Shown here one piece after another: positions 1-7,067 of a DNA stretch of 9,146 nt (positions within the stretch are counted from its first letter, which is position 1; each line of letters begins with the position of its first letter). The stretch comes from Gammaproteobacteria bacterium (GTDB lineage Bacteria; Pseudomonadota; Gammaproteobacteria; Chromatiales; Chromatiaceae): NCBI GenBank assembly GCA_024277555.1, contig JAJRUY010000303.1, positions 1 to 9,146 on the forward strand. Direction: 5' to 3'. A program made the translations under genes and the position numbers. A model generated the notes under the pieces. That model was not told the DNA's origin. It did not search any database and saw nothing but the letters and a program-made list of their open reading frames with translations.

Positions 1-746
1 ACGCGGATTCCCGACATCAACTGATAGTTCGCAAAACGCCCTTCCCAAGGCAGTTGCTGGTATTCACCACCCATGCGTGCAAAACGAGCGGGAGTGAAGA
101 CGCTGGTCACTTCCCCCGCCTCGTTGAAGCGGAACTCCAGGGAGACACTCAGATCACAGATGCATAATGTAGCCAGCGCCGCCTTTTCGTCAATTGCTGT
201 CCAGCTCACTCCTGACTGGGGCAAGAGCGCGGTGGGACACCATACGGCCTCCGCCAGATAGCGGTGCAGCGCACCCGAGTTCAGTTCCGGGGTTCCTGTT
301 TCTGCAGCAACGGGAAAAGCGGACAGAAAGCTGACCCGACCCGAGCCTGTGCCTGCGATGCAGCTGTCCAGAAGCCGTATATGAGCGCCCAAAGGCAGTT
401 TGATCCGGGCATTCCAGACAAAGCCTTTGGCCATGGGTGAAAAATACTGCCGCGCCGTAAACGGGAACCAGTTATTGCTCCCTGCCCCGGTTCGCAAGCT
501 GCCGGACTGTCGTATCTCGGCAATACGGATGAGTTTCTGCCCTTTTGGCAGCACATGTGAAAAATAACGCGCCACCGGCGGCGGAAGATCTGCCAGGGCA
601 GAAAAATCGACGCACTCCGGCTGCGCACCGCCAGCCGCCGCAAGCAACGCTTTTTGCAATGCGCCGGCTTTGGCGCGCTCATGCAGCCAGCCGACTGCGG
701 CCACGCCAGCAATGCCGGCAACAACTGTGCCTGCAATCAATACCAC
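1..746 (-). CDS. DUF6544/DUF6920-like membrane-anchored protein, 3' end cut by window edge
   Basis: An open reading frame enters from the left edge with no stop and is the last gene of the efflux operon seen here. At least 248 codons are visible from a GTG at 746. Residues 2-20 form a hydrophobic Gly/Ala/Val-rich segment followed by WLHERAKAG, which suggests one N-terminal membrane anchor. The remainder has landmarks I associate with the DUF6544/DUF6920 family: LPPPVARYF (55-62), FTARQYFSP, GFVWNARIKLP, GTPELNSGALHRYLAEAVW, PTALLP, VSLEFRF and PWEGRF near the visible end. The biochemical role of that family is not known to me. The start is uncertain. The upstream in-frame stop is at 807-809 and no ATG follows it. 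GTG at 746 has no well-spaced ribosome binding site, while an ATT at 761 lies 7 nt after GGGAGGT. The gene begins 30-45 nt after the DUF3240 stop, so it is probably co-transcribed with the pump. The family call rests on remembered motifs. Confidence 0.72.
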   Translation of the reverse strand, partial: MVLIAGTVVAGIAGVAAVGWLHERAKAGALQKALLAAAGGAQPECVDFSALADLPPPVARYFSHVLPKGQKLIRIAEIRQSGSLRTGAGSNNWFPFTARQYFSPMAKGFVWNARIKLPLGAHIRLLDSCIAGTGSGRVSFLSAFPVAAETGTPELNSGALHRYLAEAVWCPTALLPQSGVSWTAIDEKAALATLCICDLSVSLEFRFNEAGEVTSVFTPARFARMGGEYQQLPWEGRFANYQLMSGIR

Positions 747-789
747 TTGCCCAGACGCAATTTGCGCTACCTCCCGCAGATCTACCGCG

Positions 790-1128
790 TCAGGCCAGGT
801 GACCTCCTACGACCAGCGGTGTCATCCAATAGTGTATATCACTTCCCTTGAACTGTTGCTTTAGCCGCTTCAGCAATTCACAGGCGCTTTTCTGCGGCAT
901 ATGGGTCTGTATCATCCAGCCACGCCGGTAGCCCGCCACTTTTTCCGCAGCGGTCATGGTATGTTCCGAACCACCATGGCCATTCACCGGCAGGCTGATA
1001 AAACCAGTCACTTCCGGCTGCTCCAGCAGCCAGTCCACCAGCATATCCGACAGAGCGGGAGGCAACACCAGCGAGAGCAATGCTTCGCTTTCTTCTTCCT
1101 GGCTGTTCTCGAGTTTGTTCATGTTCAT
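790..1128 (-). CDS. DUF3240 family protein (PII-like fold family) of the metal efflux operon
   Basis: A soluble 112-residue protein with no signal peptide or membrane segment, so probably cytoplasmic. It starts MNMNKLEN and has a charged linker (EEESEA, 11-16), the helix LVLPPALSDMLVDWLLEQ, the segment VTGFISLPVNGHG (40-52) and the ending DIHYWMTPLVVGGHLA. The alternating strand/helix pattern, the GFIS strand, the HG loop and the YW near the C-terminus fit the DUF3240 family, which is often encoded beside CzcA/CusA-type RND pumps. Members are thought to adopt a ferredoxin-like, PII/CutA-like trimer fold, but no biochemical function is established to my knowledge. The ATG overlaps the RND stop (ATGA) and AGGAG lies about 9 nt upstream, which fixes the start and implies translational coupling. 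A role sensing metal or modulating the pump from the cytoplasm is inference from position. His 51, 56 and 76 are possible ligands but are not diagnostic. Confidence 0.82.
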   Translation of the reverse strand: MNMNKLENSQEEESEALLSLVLPPALSDMLVDWLLEQPEVTGFISLPVNGHGGSEHTMTAAEKVAGYRRGWMIQTHMPQKSACELLKRLKQQFKGSDIHYWMTPLVVGGHLA

Positions 1129-4100
1129 GAGGCATGCTCCTGGGAAACCGGGCCAAAGGCAAAACGCCGGTAGAGAATGGGCAACAGGATAAGCGTCAGC
1201 AAGGTTGCCGAGATCAATCCGCCGATTACCACAATGGCCAGGGGACGTTGTATTTCAGATCCCGGACCCGTGGCAAAAAGCAGGGGCACCAGGCCGAAAG
1301 CTGCGATACTGGCGGTCATGAGTACCGGCCGCAGCCGTCTTTTGGCTCCTTCCACCACTACTTCCTGCAGGGGTTTACCCATGGCATGAAGCTGATTGAA
1401 ATAGGTGACCATCACCACCCCATTGAGTACCGCGATACCAAGCAGGGCGATAAAACCCACCGAGGCGGGTACGGAGAGGTATTCGCCAGTAAGCCACAGG
1501 CCCACAATGCCGCCAATCATGGCGAAGGGGATGTTGCTCAACACCAGAACCGCCTGGCGCGCCGAACGGAAGGTGGAAAACAGGATCAGGAAAATCAGCC
1601 CGATAGCCACCGGCACCACGATGGAAAGACGCTGCGCGGCACGCTGCTGGTTCTCGAACTCACCACCCCACTCCAGGTAATACCCCGTTGGCAGTTTCAC
1701 CTGTTCGGCTACTCGCTGCTTTGCATCTTCCACAAAGCTCACCAGGTCACGGCCGGAGACATTGGCAATGACCACCGACATGCGCTTGCCTTTCTCACGC
1801 TGCACGGAAACCGGCCCTTCTATGCGTTCCATGGTGGCCAGATTGGACAGCGCCACACGGCGGCCACCAGGCAGCGCCAGGTGCAAGCCGGCGAAGGTGG
1901 CTGAGGAGTTGCGTAAGTTCTCCGACCCCTTGATCACCAGAGGTATACGGCGGGAGCCTTCATAGACAGTACCCAGATTCAGCCCTTCGATCTGGGCGCG
2001 CAGGGCATCTTCCAGGGTCTCCACATCCAGCCCCAGACGACCGATGGCAAGGCGATCCACCACCAGGCGGAAATACTGGGCGCCCTCATTGCGCGGGGTA
2101 TAGACATCCGAAGCGCCTTCAATTTGCTGAACCGCCTTCACCACAGCTTCTGCAGTGCGGTTCAGGTCATCCTGGCTTTCGCCAAAGATCTTGATCGCCA
2201 GATCACCTCGCACGCCGGTGAGCATCTCGGAAACACGCATCTCTATGGGCTGGGTGAAGGCATAGGCAACGCCGGGGAAATCTGCCAGTACGGCACGGAT
2301 CTTGTCTTTTAACGCCTCCTTGTCAGGCACCGTCCACTCCTCGATAGGTTTGAGCACCAGGAAGCTGTCGGTCTCATTCAGCCCCATGGGATCCAATCCC
2401 AGCTCATCCGATCCGGTACGGGCGATCACCGAAACCACCTCCGGCACCCGCTCAAGCAATGCACGCTGAAAAGCCATATCAATCTGCAGTGACTGCTCCA
2501 GATTGATGGAAGGCAGTTTCTCCAGTTGCACGATGAGATCCCCCTCATCCATGGTGGGCATGAAGGTCTTGCCCACCTGGGTATAGAGGAAACCTGCGCC
2601 CACCAGCATCGCCAGGGCCACGGTCACCACCAACTTTACATGGTTCAGGCCCCAGGCCAGCGCCGGGGTGTAGAGCTTCTGCAGCAGGCGCACCAGCATC
2701 GGATCCTCATGCGATACCTTGCCCAGTAGATAGGAGGCAAACACCGGAATCACCGTAAGCGACAGCAGCAGCGAGCCAGACAACGCAAACACAATGGTAA
2801 GCGCCACCGGAATGAAGAGCTTTCCTTCCAGACCCTGCAGGGTAAGCAGGGGCAGGAAGACGATGATGATAATGAGGATACCGGCGGTCATGGGCACCGC
2901 CACTTCCCGCGCCGCCCGGTAGATCAGGTGCAGACGCGGCAGGCGGCTTTCGCCCTTGCGCGCCAGGTGGGTGATTACATTCTCCACCACCACTACCGCA
3001 GCATCCACCAACATACCGATAGCGATAGCCAGCCCGCCCAGAGACATGAGGTTGGCGGACATGTTGAACTGCCGCATGAGAATGAAAGTCACCAGGGCGG
3101 CCAGGGGCAATACCAGAGCTACGGTAAGCGCGGCACGCAGATTACCAAGGAACAGAAGCAGCAGGATCAGCACCAGGATGATGGCCTCTCCCAGCGCCTT
3201 GGTCACGGTTCCCACCGCATGGGACACCAGCTTGCCACGGTCGTAGAAGACATTGATCTCCACGCCTTCAGGCAACCCTGGAGCCAGTTCCTCCAGCTTG
3301 GCCCGCACACCTTTCACCAGCTGATTGGCGTTGGCGCCACGCAGGCCCAGCACCAGCCCCTGCACCGCCTCGCCCTTGCCATCCTTGGTGACGGCGCCAT
3401 AGCGGGTAAGAGAACCGATACGCACTTCTGCCACATCATTCAGCCGCACAGGCTGGGCAAGGTCAGGGCGCACCACGATATTGCGGATGTCTTGGAGACG
3501 GGTGATCGCCCCTTCCGTGCGCACCACCAGCACTTCCTCACCATCATTGAGACGGCCAGCGCCATCGTTGCGGTTGTTGTTCTCCAGCGCCTCGCGCAAT
3601 TGTTTCAGACTGATGCCCCGGGCAGTCATGCGCGCATTGTCCGGCACCACTTCAAAAGTGCGCACCATGCCACCCAGGGAGTTGACATCCGCCACTCCGG
3701 GTACGGTGCGCAAGGCGGGGCGAATCACCCAGTCGAGAAGATCGCGCCGCTCCCGCAGGTCAAGATCACCACCATCCAGAGAAAACATGAACATTTCCCC
3801 AAGAGGCGTGGTCAGTGGAGCAATACCGCCATTCACATCCGCCGGCAGATCACCCCAGATGCCGGAAAGGCGCTCGGCTACCTGCTGCCGCGCCCAGTAG
3901 ACATCCGTACCTTCCTCAAAATCCACGGTAATATCGGTTAAAGCGTATTTGGTGATGGAGCGCAGCATGCTCATGTTGGGGATGCCAAGCATTTCCACTT
4001 CCACCGGCGCAGTAATGCGCGACTCCACCTCTTCCGGCGTCATGCCAGGAGCCTTGATGATCACTTTCACCTGAGTGGTGGAGACATCGGGAAAGGCGTC

Positions 4101-4208
4101 GATGGGAGTTTTCTGGAACGCCATCCAGCCACCGCCGGCAAGGAGTGCCACCACCAACAGCATGAGCAGCCGCTGGGTAAGGGCAAATTGTATCAATCGG
4201 GCCAACAT
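1125..4208 (-). CDS. heavy-metal efflux RND permease, CzcA/CusA family
   Basis: The inner-membrane, proton-driven pump of a tripartite CBA exporter. The protein is 1027 residues from ATG at 4208, normal for HME-RND permeases. An upstream in-frame TTG (4211) is rejected because AGGAG sits 7 nt before the ATG. Seen in order: TM1 (8-28); the porter signature TPIDAFPDVSTTQVKV (34-49); TM2-TM6 with GGLAIAIGMLVDAAVVVVEN in TM4 (Asp402, Glu409); the second porter half with GKTFMPTMDEGDL (546-558); and C-terminal TM segments including GFIALLGIAVLNGVVM (918-933) and RLRPVLMTAS. Positions aligning to the CusA methionine triad are Gln561, Glu612 and Glu661, so Cu(I)/Ag(I) export is unlikely. The CzcA Asp402 position (first acid of its TM4 motif) is Ala396 here, as in CusA. 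Ni, Co, Zn or Cd are possible substrates but none can be assigned. The TGATG overlap with the adaptor and ATGA overlap with DUF3240 indicate coupled translation. Confidence 0.95.
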   Translation of the reverse strand: MLARLIQFALTQRLLMLLVVALLAGGGWMAFQKTPIDAFPDVSTTQVKVIIKAPGMTPEEVESRITAPVEVEMLGIPNMSMLRSITKYALTDITVDFEEGTDVYWARQQVAERLSGIWGDLPADVNGGIAPLTTPLGEMFMFSLDGGDLDLRERRDLLDWVIRPALRTVPGVADVNSLGGMVRTFEVVPDNARMTARGISLKQLREALENNNRNDGAGRLNDGEEVLVVRTEGAITRLQDIRNIVVRPDLAQPVRLNDVAEVRIGSLTRYGAVTKDGKGEAVQGLVLGLRGANANQLVKGVRAKLEELAPGLPEGVEINVFYDRGKLVSHAVGTVTKALGEAIILVLILLLLFLGNLRAALTVALVLPLAALVTFILMRQFNMSANLMSLGGLAIAIGMLVDAAVVVVENVITHLARKGESRLPRLHLIYRAAREVAVPMTAGILIIIIVFLPLLTLQGLEGKLFIPVALTIVFALSGSLLLSLTVIPVFASYLLGKVSHEDPMLVRLLQKLYTPALAWGLNHVKLVVTVALAMLVGAGFLYTQVGKTFMPTMDEGDLIVQLEKLPSINLEQSLQIDMAFQRALLERVPEVVSVIARTGSDELGLDPMGLNETDSFLVLKPIEEWTVPDKEALKDKIRAVLADFPGVAYAFTQPIEMRVSEMLTGVRGDLAIKIFGESQDDLNRTAEAVVKAVQQIEGASDVYTPRNEGAQYFRLVVDRLAIGRLGLDVETLEDALRAQIEGLNLGTVYEGSRRIPLVIKGSENLRNSSATFAGLHLALPGGRRVALSNLATMERIEGPVSVQREKGKRMSVVIANVSGRDLVSFVEDAKQRVAEQVKLPTGYYLEWGGEFENQQRAAQRLSIVVPVAIGLIFLILFSTFRSARQAVLVLSNIPFAMIGGIVGLWLTGEYLSVPASVGFIALLGIAVLNGVVMVTYFNQLHAMGKPLQEVVVEGAKRRLRPVLMTASIAAFGLVPLLFATGPGSEIQRPLAIVVIGGLISATLLTLILLPILYRRFAFGPVSQEHAS

Positions 4209-5290
4209 CAACCTTCTCCTTCGAGCCAGGCGGCCTTGAGGGCGGCAGTGCCGCTGATGGCAACCTTGTCGCCGGACTTGAGTTCACCCCTGATAATGAG
4301 CGCATCAGGCTCCTCGATAACGATATCAACCGCTACCGGTTGGAAGCCACCATCCCGCTCCACCAGCACCCAGGTTTTTCCTTCCACCCGCAGCAGAGCC
4401 CGGCGGGGAACGCGCCAGGAGCTTTTGCTTCCCGGCTTGGCAAGTTGCGCCTCGACAAATTGTCCCGGTCGCAATTTGCGATCGGAATTGCCTACTTCAG
4501 CACGCACCAGCACACCCTGATCTTCACCATGAATCATGCTACCCACAGTAATGATTCGCCCTTCCGTTTTTGGCTTTTCCACCCTGACTGCGGTTCCCAC
4601 AGCTACCGCGCCCAGTTTTTCCAGGGGAACGTGGATTTCCAGCCACAGTGGATCGAGCTGCCCGATGCGGTAGATGGGGCTTGCTATTTCCACCCTTTGA
4701 CCCGGCATGGCCATTTGTTCCAGCACCACTCCATCCATGGGCGCACGCACCTCAAGATTGGCGGACAGCTTGTGCTTCCTTTCCAGCTCCTTGACGGCAG
4801 CCTTGTCCATGCCTGCCAGCAGCAATGCCTGCTGACGCTGTTCCACCTCGGTGCGCGCCTGGGTATACGCTGCACGGGTCTCGAGAAAACGGCGCTCGGA
4901 AATAATACCTTCGGCCTTGAGCTGCCGATCCCGGTTCAGCCCGGCCTGCGCCAGTCCCAAGCGGCTTAGCGCTCCAAGATAAAGGCGTTGCTCTTCCACC
5001 AGTTTGGGGCTCTGGATAACTGCCAGCAATTGCCCCTTGTGCACTGGCTCACCTTCCGCTACCTGCAGGCGGGCAAGCAGTCCTTCCTGGGGCGCACTCA
5101 CCACCATCAGCTGGGCATTGGGCACCCGCACCTCGGCAGGATAGGCACTATCCCAGGCTTGGGAAACCGGTTCTACGGCAATAGCTTGAATGCCCAATGC
5201 CTCCCGTTGTCCCGGCTCGATTTTTACCAGGGGGGCGGCATGAAGGTTGGTTGCCAGCAGCAGAGCCAGACCAAGCAGAGTTTTTTTCAT
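4208..5290 (-). CDS. periplasmic adaptor (membrane fusion protein) of the RND efflux system, CzcB/CusB type
   Basis: Links the RND permease to the outer-membrane channel. The protein is 360 residues and begins MKKTLLGLALLLATNLHA, a classic signal peptide with probable cleavage at LHA-AP (18/19). There is no lipobox, so a soluble secreted adaptor is predicted. Domains in order: a split beta-barrel and lipoyl (barrel-sandwich) half with VSAPQEGLLARLQVAEGEPV (64-83) and GQLLAVIQSPKL; a helical hairpin of about 95-175 (RLGLAQAGLNRDRQL, FLETRAAYTQARTEVEQRQQ); the second lipoyl half VRAPMDGVVLEQMAMPGQRV (181-200); then the barrel VPLEKLGAVAVGTAVRV and RPGQFVEAQL, and a membrane-proximal domain ending GDKVAISGTAALKAAWLEGEG. 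There is no His-rich or Met-rich N-terminal extension and no fused CusF domain. The start overlaps the outer-membrane factor stop (ATGA). Confidence 0.93.
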   Translation of the reverse strand: MKKTLLGLALLLATNLHAAPLVKIEPGQREALGIQAIAVEPVSQAWDSAYPAEVRVPNAQLMVVSAPQEGLLARLQVAEGEPVHKGQLLAVIQSPKLVEEQRLYLGALSRLGLAQAGLNRDRQLKAEGIISERRFLETRAAYTQARTEVEQRQQALLLAGMDKAAVKELERKHKLSANLEVRAPMDGVVLEQMAMPGQRVEIASPIYRIGQLDPLWLEIHVPLEKLGAVAVGTAVRVEKPKTEGRIITVGSMIHGEDQGVLVRAEVGNSDRKLRPGQFVEAQLAKPGSKSSWRVPRRALLRVEGKTWVLVERDGGFQPVAVDIVIEEPDALIIRGELKSGDKVAISGTAALKAAWLEGEG

Positions 5291-6501
5291 CGCGGGATCA
5301 CTCCAAGTAAATGATTTTTTTGTGTCATGACATGTTGTTTTTCCAACTGCCGGATCTCCAGATCCCTGGCCGCAGCAGCAGCCTGTTGCCTGGCCAGCAG
5401 CAATTGGTACAAATCCATCTCGCCCAGTTCAAAAGCGCGTTGGGACAGTTGCAGACGGGCATGGGCAAATTCGTTTTTCTGTTGCGCCAGATCCACCAGC
5501 CGGTTGGCTTTGAGCAGTTCCTGTTCAGCATTGGCGATACGCAGTTCCAGCTGCCGCTTCAACAGTGCAGCTTCTGCCTCCAGGCTGGTCAATTCGGCTT
5601 CCGCTTCGGCAATGGCCGGAGCCGCATGGGAGCGGGTGCCCAGAGGCACTGTCAGTTCGATGCCCAATGAATCCGTATACGCCTCGGTGCGGGCACCCCG
5701 GTCTCGCTTGGCATAGACGGACACCACAGGTGCTGCACGACGCTGCATGCGGGTATCATTCACCCTGGCCTGTGCTGTTTGCGCCTGCGCCAGCACTGCC
5801 CGTAGCTGAGGATGCTGGGCAAGGGACGTTGCGCCTTGCGTTTGTGCGAACAGTTCCAGATCTTCCGGCAGCTCCTGCAACCCAGTATAGTTATGCCAGG
5901 ACTGTTTGGCCTGGTGTTGCGCATTAATGGCTTCCTGGTAGGCAGCCTCGGTTTCCACCACATCCTGCTGCGCCAACAACAGATCATTGCGGTTCAGCTC
6001 TCCGGCTTCGAAGCGATGGGTCACATCTTCCTTCAGCGCCCGTGCCGCCGCCCATTGTTTGAGCGCCTGCTTTACTCCCGCCTGGGCAATGCGCAACCGC
6101 CAGGCGCGTTCCAGAACCTCTCCCGCCACTTCCCAGGCAAGGCGCGACAGTTCCAGCTCCGCCTGGGTTGCCAGGTTATCTGCGATCGTGCGCCGTGCTT
6201 CGCGCTGGCCAGGGAGCCATACCGGCAGAGAAACGCCCGCCACATATTCCCCATAGCCAAAATCACTGCCGAGAGAATCACCCGCCGCAGAAACACTGAT
6301 CGCCGGATCACCACCGAAAAAACTCTCCGCCTGCTGGCGATAGCCAGACTCCACCTTGCGCAGCGCCTGGTGCAAAGAGTATTGTGGGTGCCGCTCGACA
6401 GCCGCCTGCACGGTTTCCGCCAGGCTGGCCGCTCTGGCCGCAGGCACCAGAACCAACAGCAAGGCAATACAGGTAAAACGTCCTATGAATCCGTTATTCA
6501 T
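5287..6501 (-). CDS. outer-membrane efflux protein (TolC superfamily), CzcC/CusC type
   Basis: The outer-membrane exit duct of the pump and first gene of the minus-strand operon. It has 404 residues, typical of CzcC-like factors. Residues 1-24 form a signal peptide (hydrophobic CIALLLVLVP, cleavage after AARA). The only Cys is inside the hydrophobic core without a lipobox, so it is not a lipoprotein. The mature protein shows two OEP repeats: the first from LAETVQAAVERHPQYSL through the coiled-coil RFEAGELNRNDLLLAQQDVVE, the second from LAQHPQLRAVLAQAQTAQARVNDT through QLSQRAFELGEMDLYQLLLARQQ. The internal pseudo-repeat G-E-L/M-(N/D)-x(2)-(D/Y)-L-L-L-A-(Q/R)-Q is characteristic of this family. 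The start ATG at 6501 has only a weak upstream GAGAG. It lies roughly 30 nt below the predicted transcription start, so the leader is short. Confidence 0.93.
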   Translation of the reverse strand: MNNGFIGRFTCIALLLVLVPAARAASLAETVQAAVERHPQYSLHQALRKVESGYRQQAESFFGGDPAISVSAAGDSLGSDFGYGEYVAGVSLPVWLPGQREARRTIADNLATQAELELSRLAWEVAGEVLERAWRLRIAQAGVKQALKQWAAARALKEDVTHRFEAGELNRNDLLLAQQDVVETEAAYQEAINAQHQAKQSWHNYTGLQELPEDLELFAQTQGATSLAQHPQLRAVLAQAQTAQARVNDTRMQRRAAPVVSVYAKRDRGARTEAYTDSLGIELTVPLGTRSHAAPAIAEAEAELTSLEAEAALLKRQLELRIANAEQELLKANRLVDLAQQKNEFAHARLQLSQRAFELGEMDLYQLLLARQQAAAAARDLEIRQLEKQHVMTQKNHLLGVIPR

Positions 6502-6537
6502 TCAGTACTCTCATTTGTGGGACTCCAGATGCGGGCA

Positions 6538-6543
6538 AGTATA
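6538..6543 (-). promoter_or_regulatory. predicted -10 box of the efflux operon promoter
   Basis: TATACT on the minus strand matches TATAAT at five of six positions. No consensus -35 hexamer lies 16-18 bp upstream, where the predicted operator sits, consistent with an activator-dependent promoter. The transcription start would be near 6531, about 30 nt before the outer-membrane factor ATG. Confidence 0.5.
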
Positions 6544-6553
6544 CCCATGCTTC

Positions 6554-6569
6554 CTTAAACGAAACTGAA
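6554..6569 (-). promoter_or_regulatory. predicted response-regulator binding site, pump side
   Basis: Read toward the pump operon it is TTCAG-TTTCGT-TTAAG, two pentamers on an 11-bp period. This resembles the TTAAG/CTTAA direct repeats of PmrA/QseB-type OmpR-family regulators (9 of 10 half-site positions match a TTAAG repeat). It matches the second element at 12 of 16 bases. It sits 10 bp upstream of the pump -10 hexamer, over the -35 position, as expected for an activator. The binding protein is inferred to be the regulator at 7042-7701. Confidence 0.55.
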
Positions 6570-6631
6570 CACAATCATTCTGCTCTGTCATCGCCCCTTC
6601 AACCATAAACAAGGAAGGGATTTTATACAGA

Positions 6632-6647
6632 TTCAGCTTGGTTTCAT
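6632..6647 (+). promoter_or_regulatory. predicted response-regulator binding site, sensor-cassette side
   Basis: Read toward the PepSY gene it is TTCAG-CTTGGT-TTCAT, an 11-bp-period direct repeat (TTCAGC, TTCATC when extended by one base). It shares 12 of 16 bases with the inverted element at 6554-6569. Each copy points at its own gene set and both lie a similar distance (8 and 10 bp) from the -10 box. This suggests autoregulation of the two-component cassette. Confidence 0.48.
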
Positions 6648-6655
6648 CTCCAGGC

Positions 6656-6661
6656 TGTAAT
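6656..6661 (+). promoter_or_regulatory. predicted -10 box of the PepSY/regulator/kinase promoter
   Basis: TGTAAT matches TATAAT at five of six positions and lies 8 bp after the predicted operator. There is no good -35 hexamer. The leader to the ATG at 6702 would be about 35 nt. Confidence 0.4.
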
Positions 6662-6701
6662 CTTGGCCGTCAACATTGATACCACACAGGTTGAATTCAT
6701 A

Positions 6702-7067
6702 ATGCGCTACGCCGTTACCGGCATTCTTCTGCTGGCACTACTCCTGGGTCTGGCTACCTTACGGATGGCCAATCAGGAATGGGAGGGCTATGAGCACGGT
6801 GGCGAGAAAATTCCACAGCTGGAAATAAACTCAGGAGATAGCGATTCAGAAGGGGTGCTTCCACTACAGGAAATCATCCAGCAGCTACAACTACCGGCAA
6901 GCACACGCATCCTGGAGATAGAGCGGGAGCACTCGGGCCAGAGCATGCATTACGATATCGAACTGGTCACAGCCGCAGGCAGGATTTACAAGCTGCATGT
7001 GGATCCCTACACTGCCAGGGTGATTGAAACGGAGGGAGCTGATGAGACTGCTGCTGGTGGAAGATGA
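6702..7067 (+). CDS. PepSY domain-containing membrane/periplasmic protein
   Basis: A small 121-residue protein, first gene of the sensor cassette. Residues 1-21 (RYAVTGILLLALLLGLATLRM) form an uncleaved anchor or signal sequence, placing the rest in the periplasm. A polar linker (22-53) precedes a single PepSY module of about 54-113: LPLQEIIQQLQLPASTRILEIEREHSG, then YDIELVTAAGRIYKLHVDPYTARVIETEG, with the family's helix, E-x(2)-Y-x-(I/V)-E strand and hVDPxTGxV-type ending. Single PepSY proteins are often encoded beside PhoP/PhoQ-like systems. Proposed roles are protein or protease inhibition or ligand sensing at the membrane, but none is proven here. ATG at 6702 is preferred over an upstream in-frame TTG (6663) because it puts the hydrophobic segment at the N-terminus, although its Shine-Dalgarno is weak. 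The 3' end overlaps the regulator gene by 26 nt. Confidence 0.85.
   Translation: MRYAVTGILLLALLLGLATLRMANQEWEGYEHGGEKIPQLEINSGDSDSEGVLPLQEIIQQLQLPASTRILEIEREHSGQSMHYDIELVTAAGRIYKLHVDPYTARVIETEGADETAAGGR

Larger units (their letters stand above)
6502..6701. promoter_or_regulatory. divergent intergenic control region between the pump operon and the sensor cassette
   Basis: Two hundred bases without a supported gene, more AT-rich than the flanking coding sequence. It separates the outward-facing pump and PepSY/regulator/kinase transcripts, so both promoters must lie here unless transcription enters from farther away. It contains two related 16-bp elements in opposite orientation (6554-6569 and 6632-6647) and a plausible -10 hexamer for each strand. 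No terminator, tRNA or riboswitch-like structure was recognised. Confidence 0.8.

Noticed and set aside
281..736. Minus-strand frame of 151 codons starting at a TTG
   Set aside because: It overlaps the DUF6544-like gene in another frame. Its protein is Arg/Cys/Trp-rich with no family motifs, while the alternative frame carries recognisable conserved segments.
1134..1904. Long plus-strand open frame of 256 codons inside the RND gene
   Set aside because: It is antisense to a strongly supported permease, rich in His/Gln/Arg as expected from the reverse of membrane-protein codons, and has no domain-like pattern.
2928..3941. Plus-strand open frame of 337 codons opposite the 5' half of the RND gene
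   Set aside because: Composition is typical of an antisense shadow (His, Gln and Arg excess, no hydrophobic core), and the minus-strand protein is conserved throughout.
1125..4208. Assigning the pump as CusA (Cu/Ag exporter) because of its TM4 sequence
   Set aside because: The three methionines required in CusA are replaced by Gln561, Glu612 and Glu661, and the adaptor has no Met-rich N-terminus or CusF domain.
6494..6514. Six-codon mini-frame (MRVLNE) overlapping the outer-membrane factor start, a possible leader peptide
   Set aside because: Too short to separate from chance, with no attenuator structure or good ribosome binding site seen.
5812..6558. Plus-strand open frame of 248 codons across the outer-membrane factor gene and intergenic region
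   Set aside because: It is antisense to a complete TolC-family protein with signal peptide and both repeats, and would cross the predicted pump promoter.
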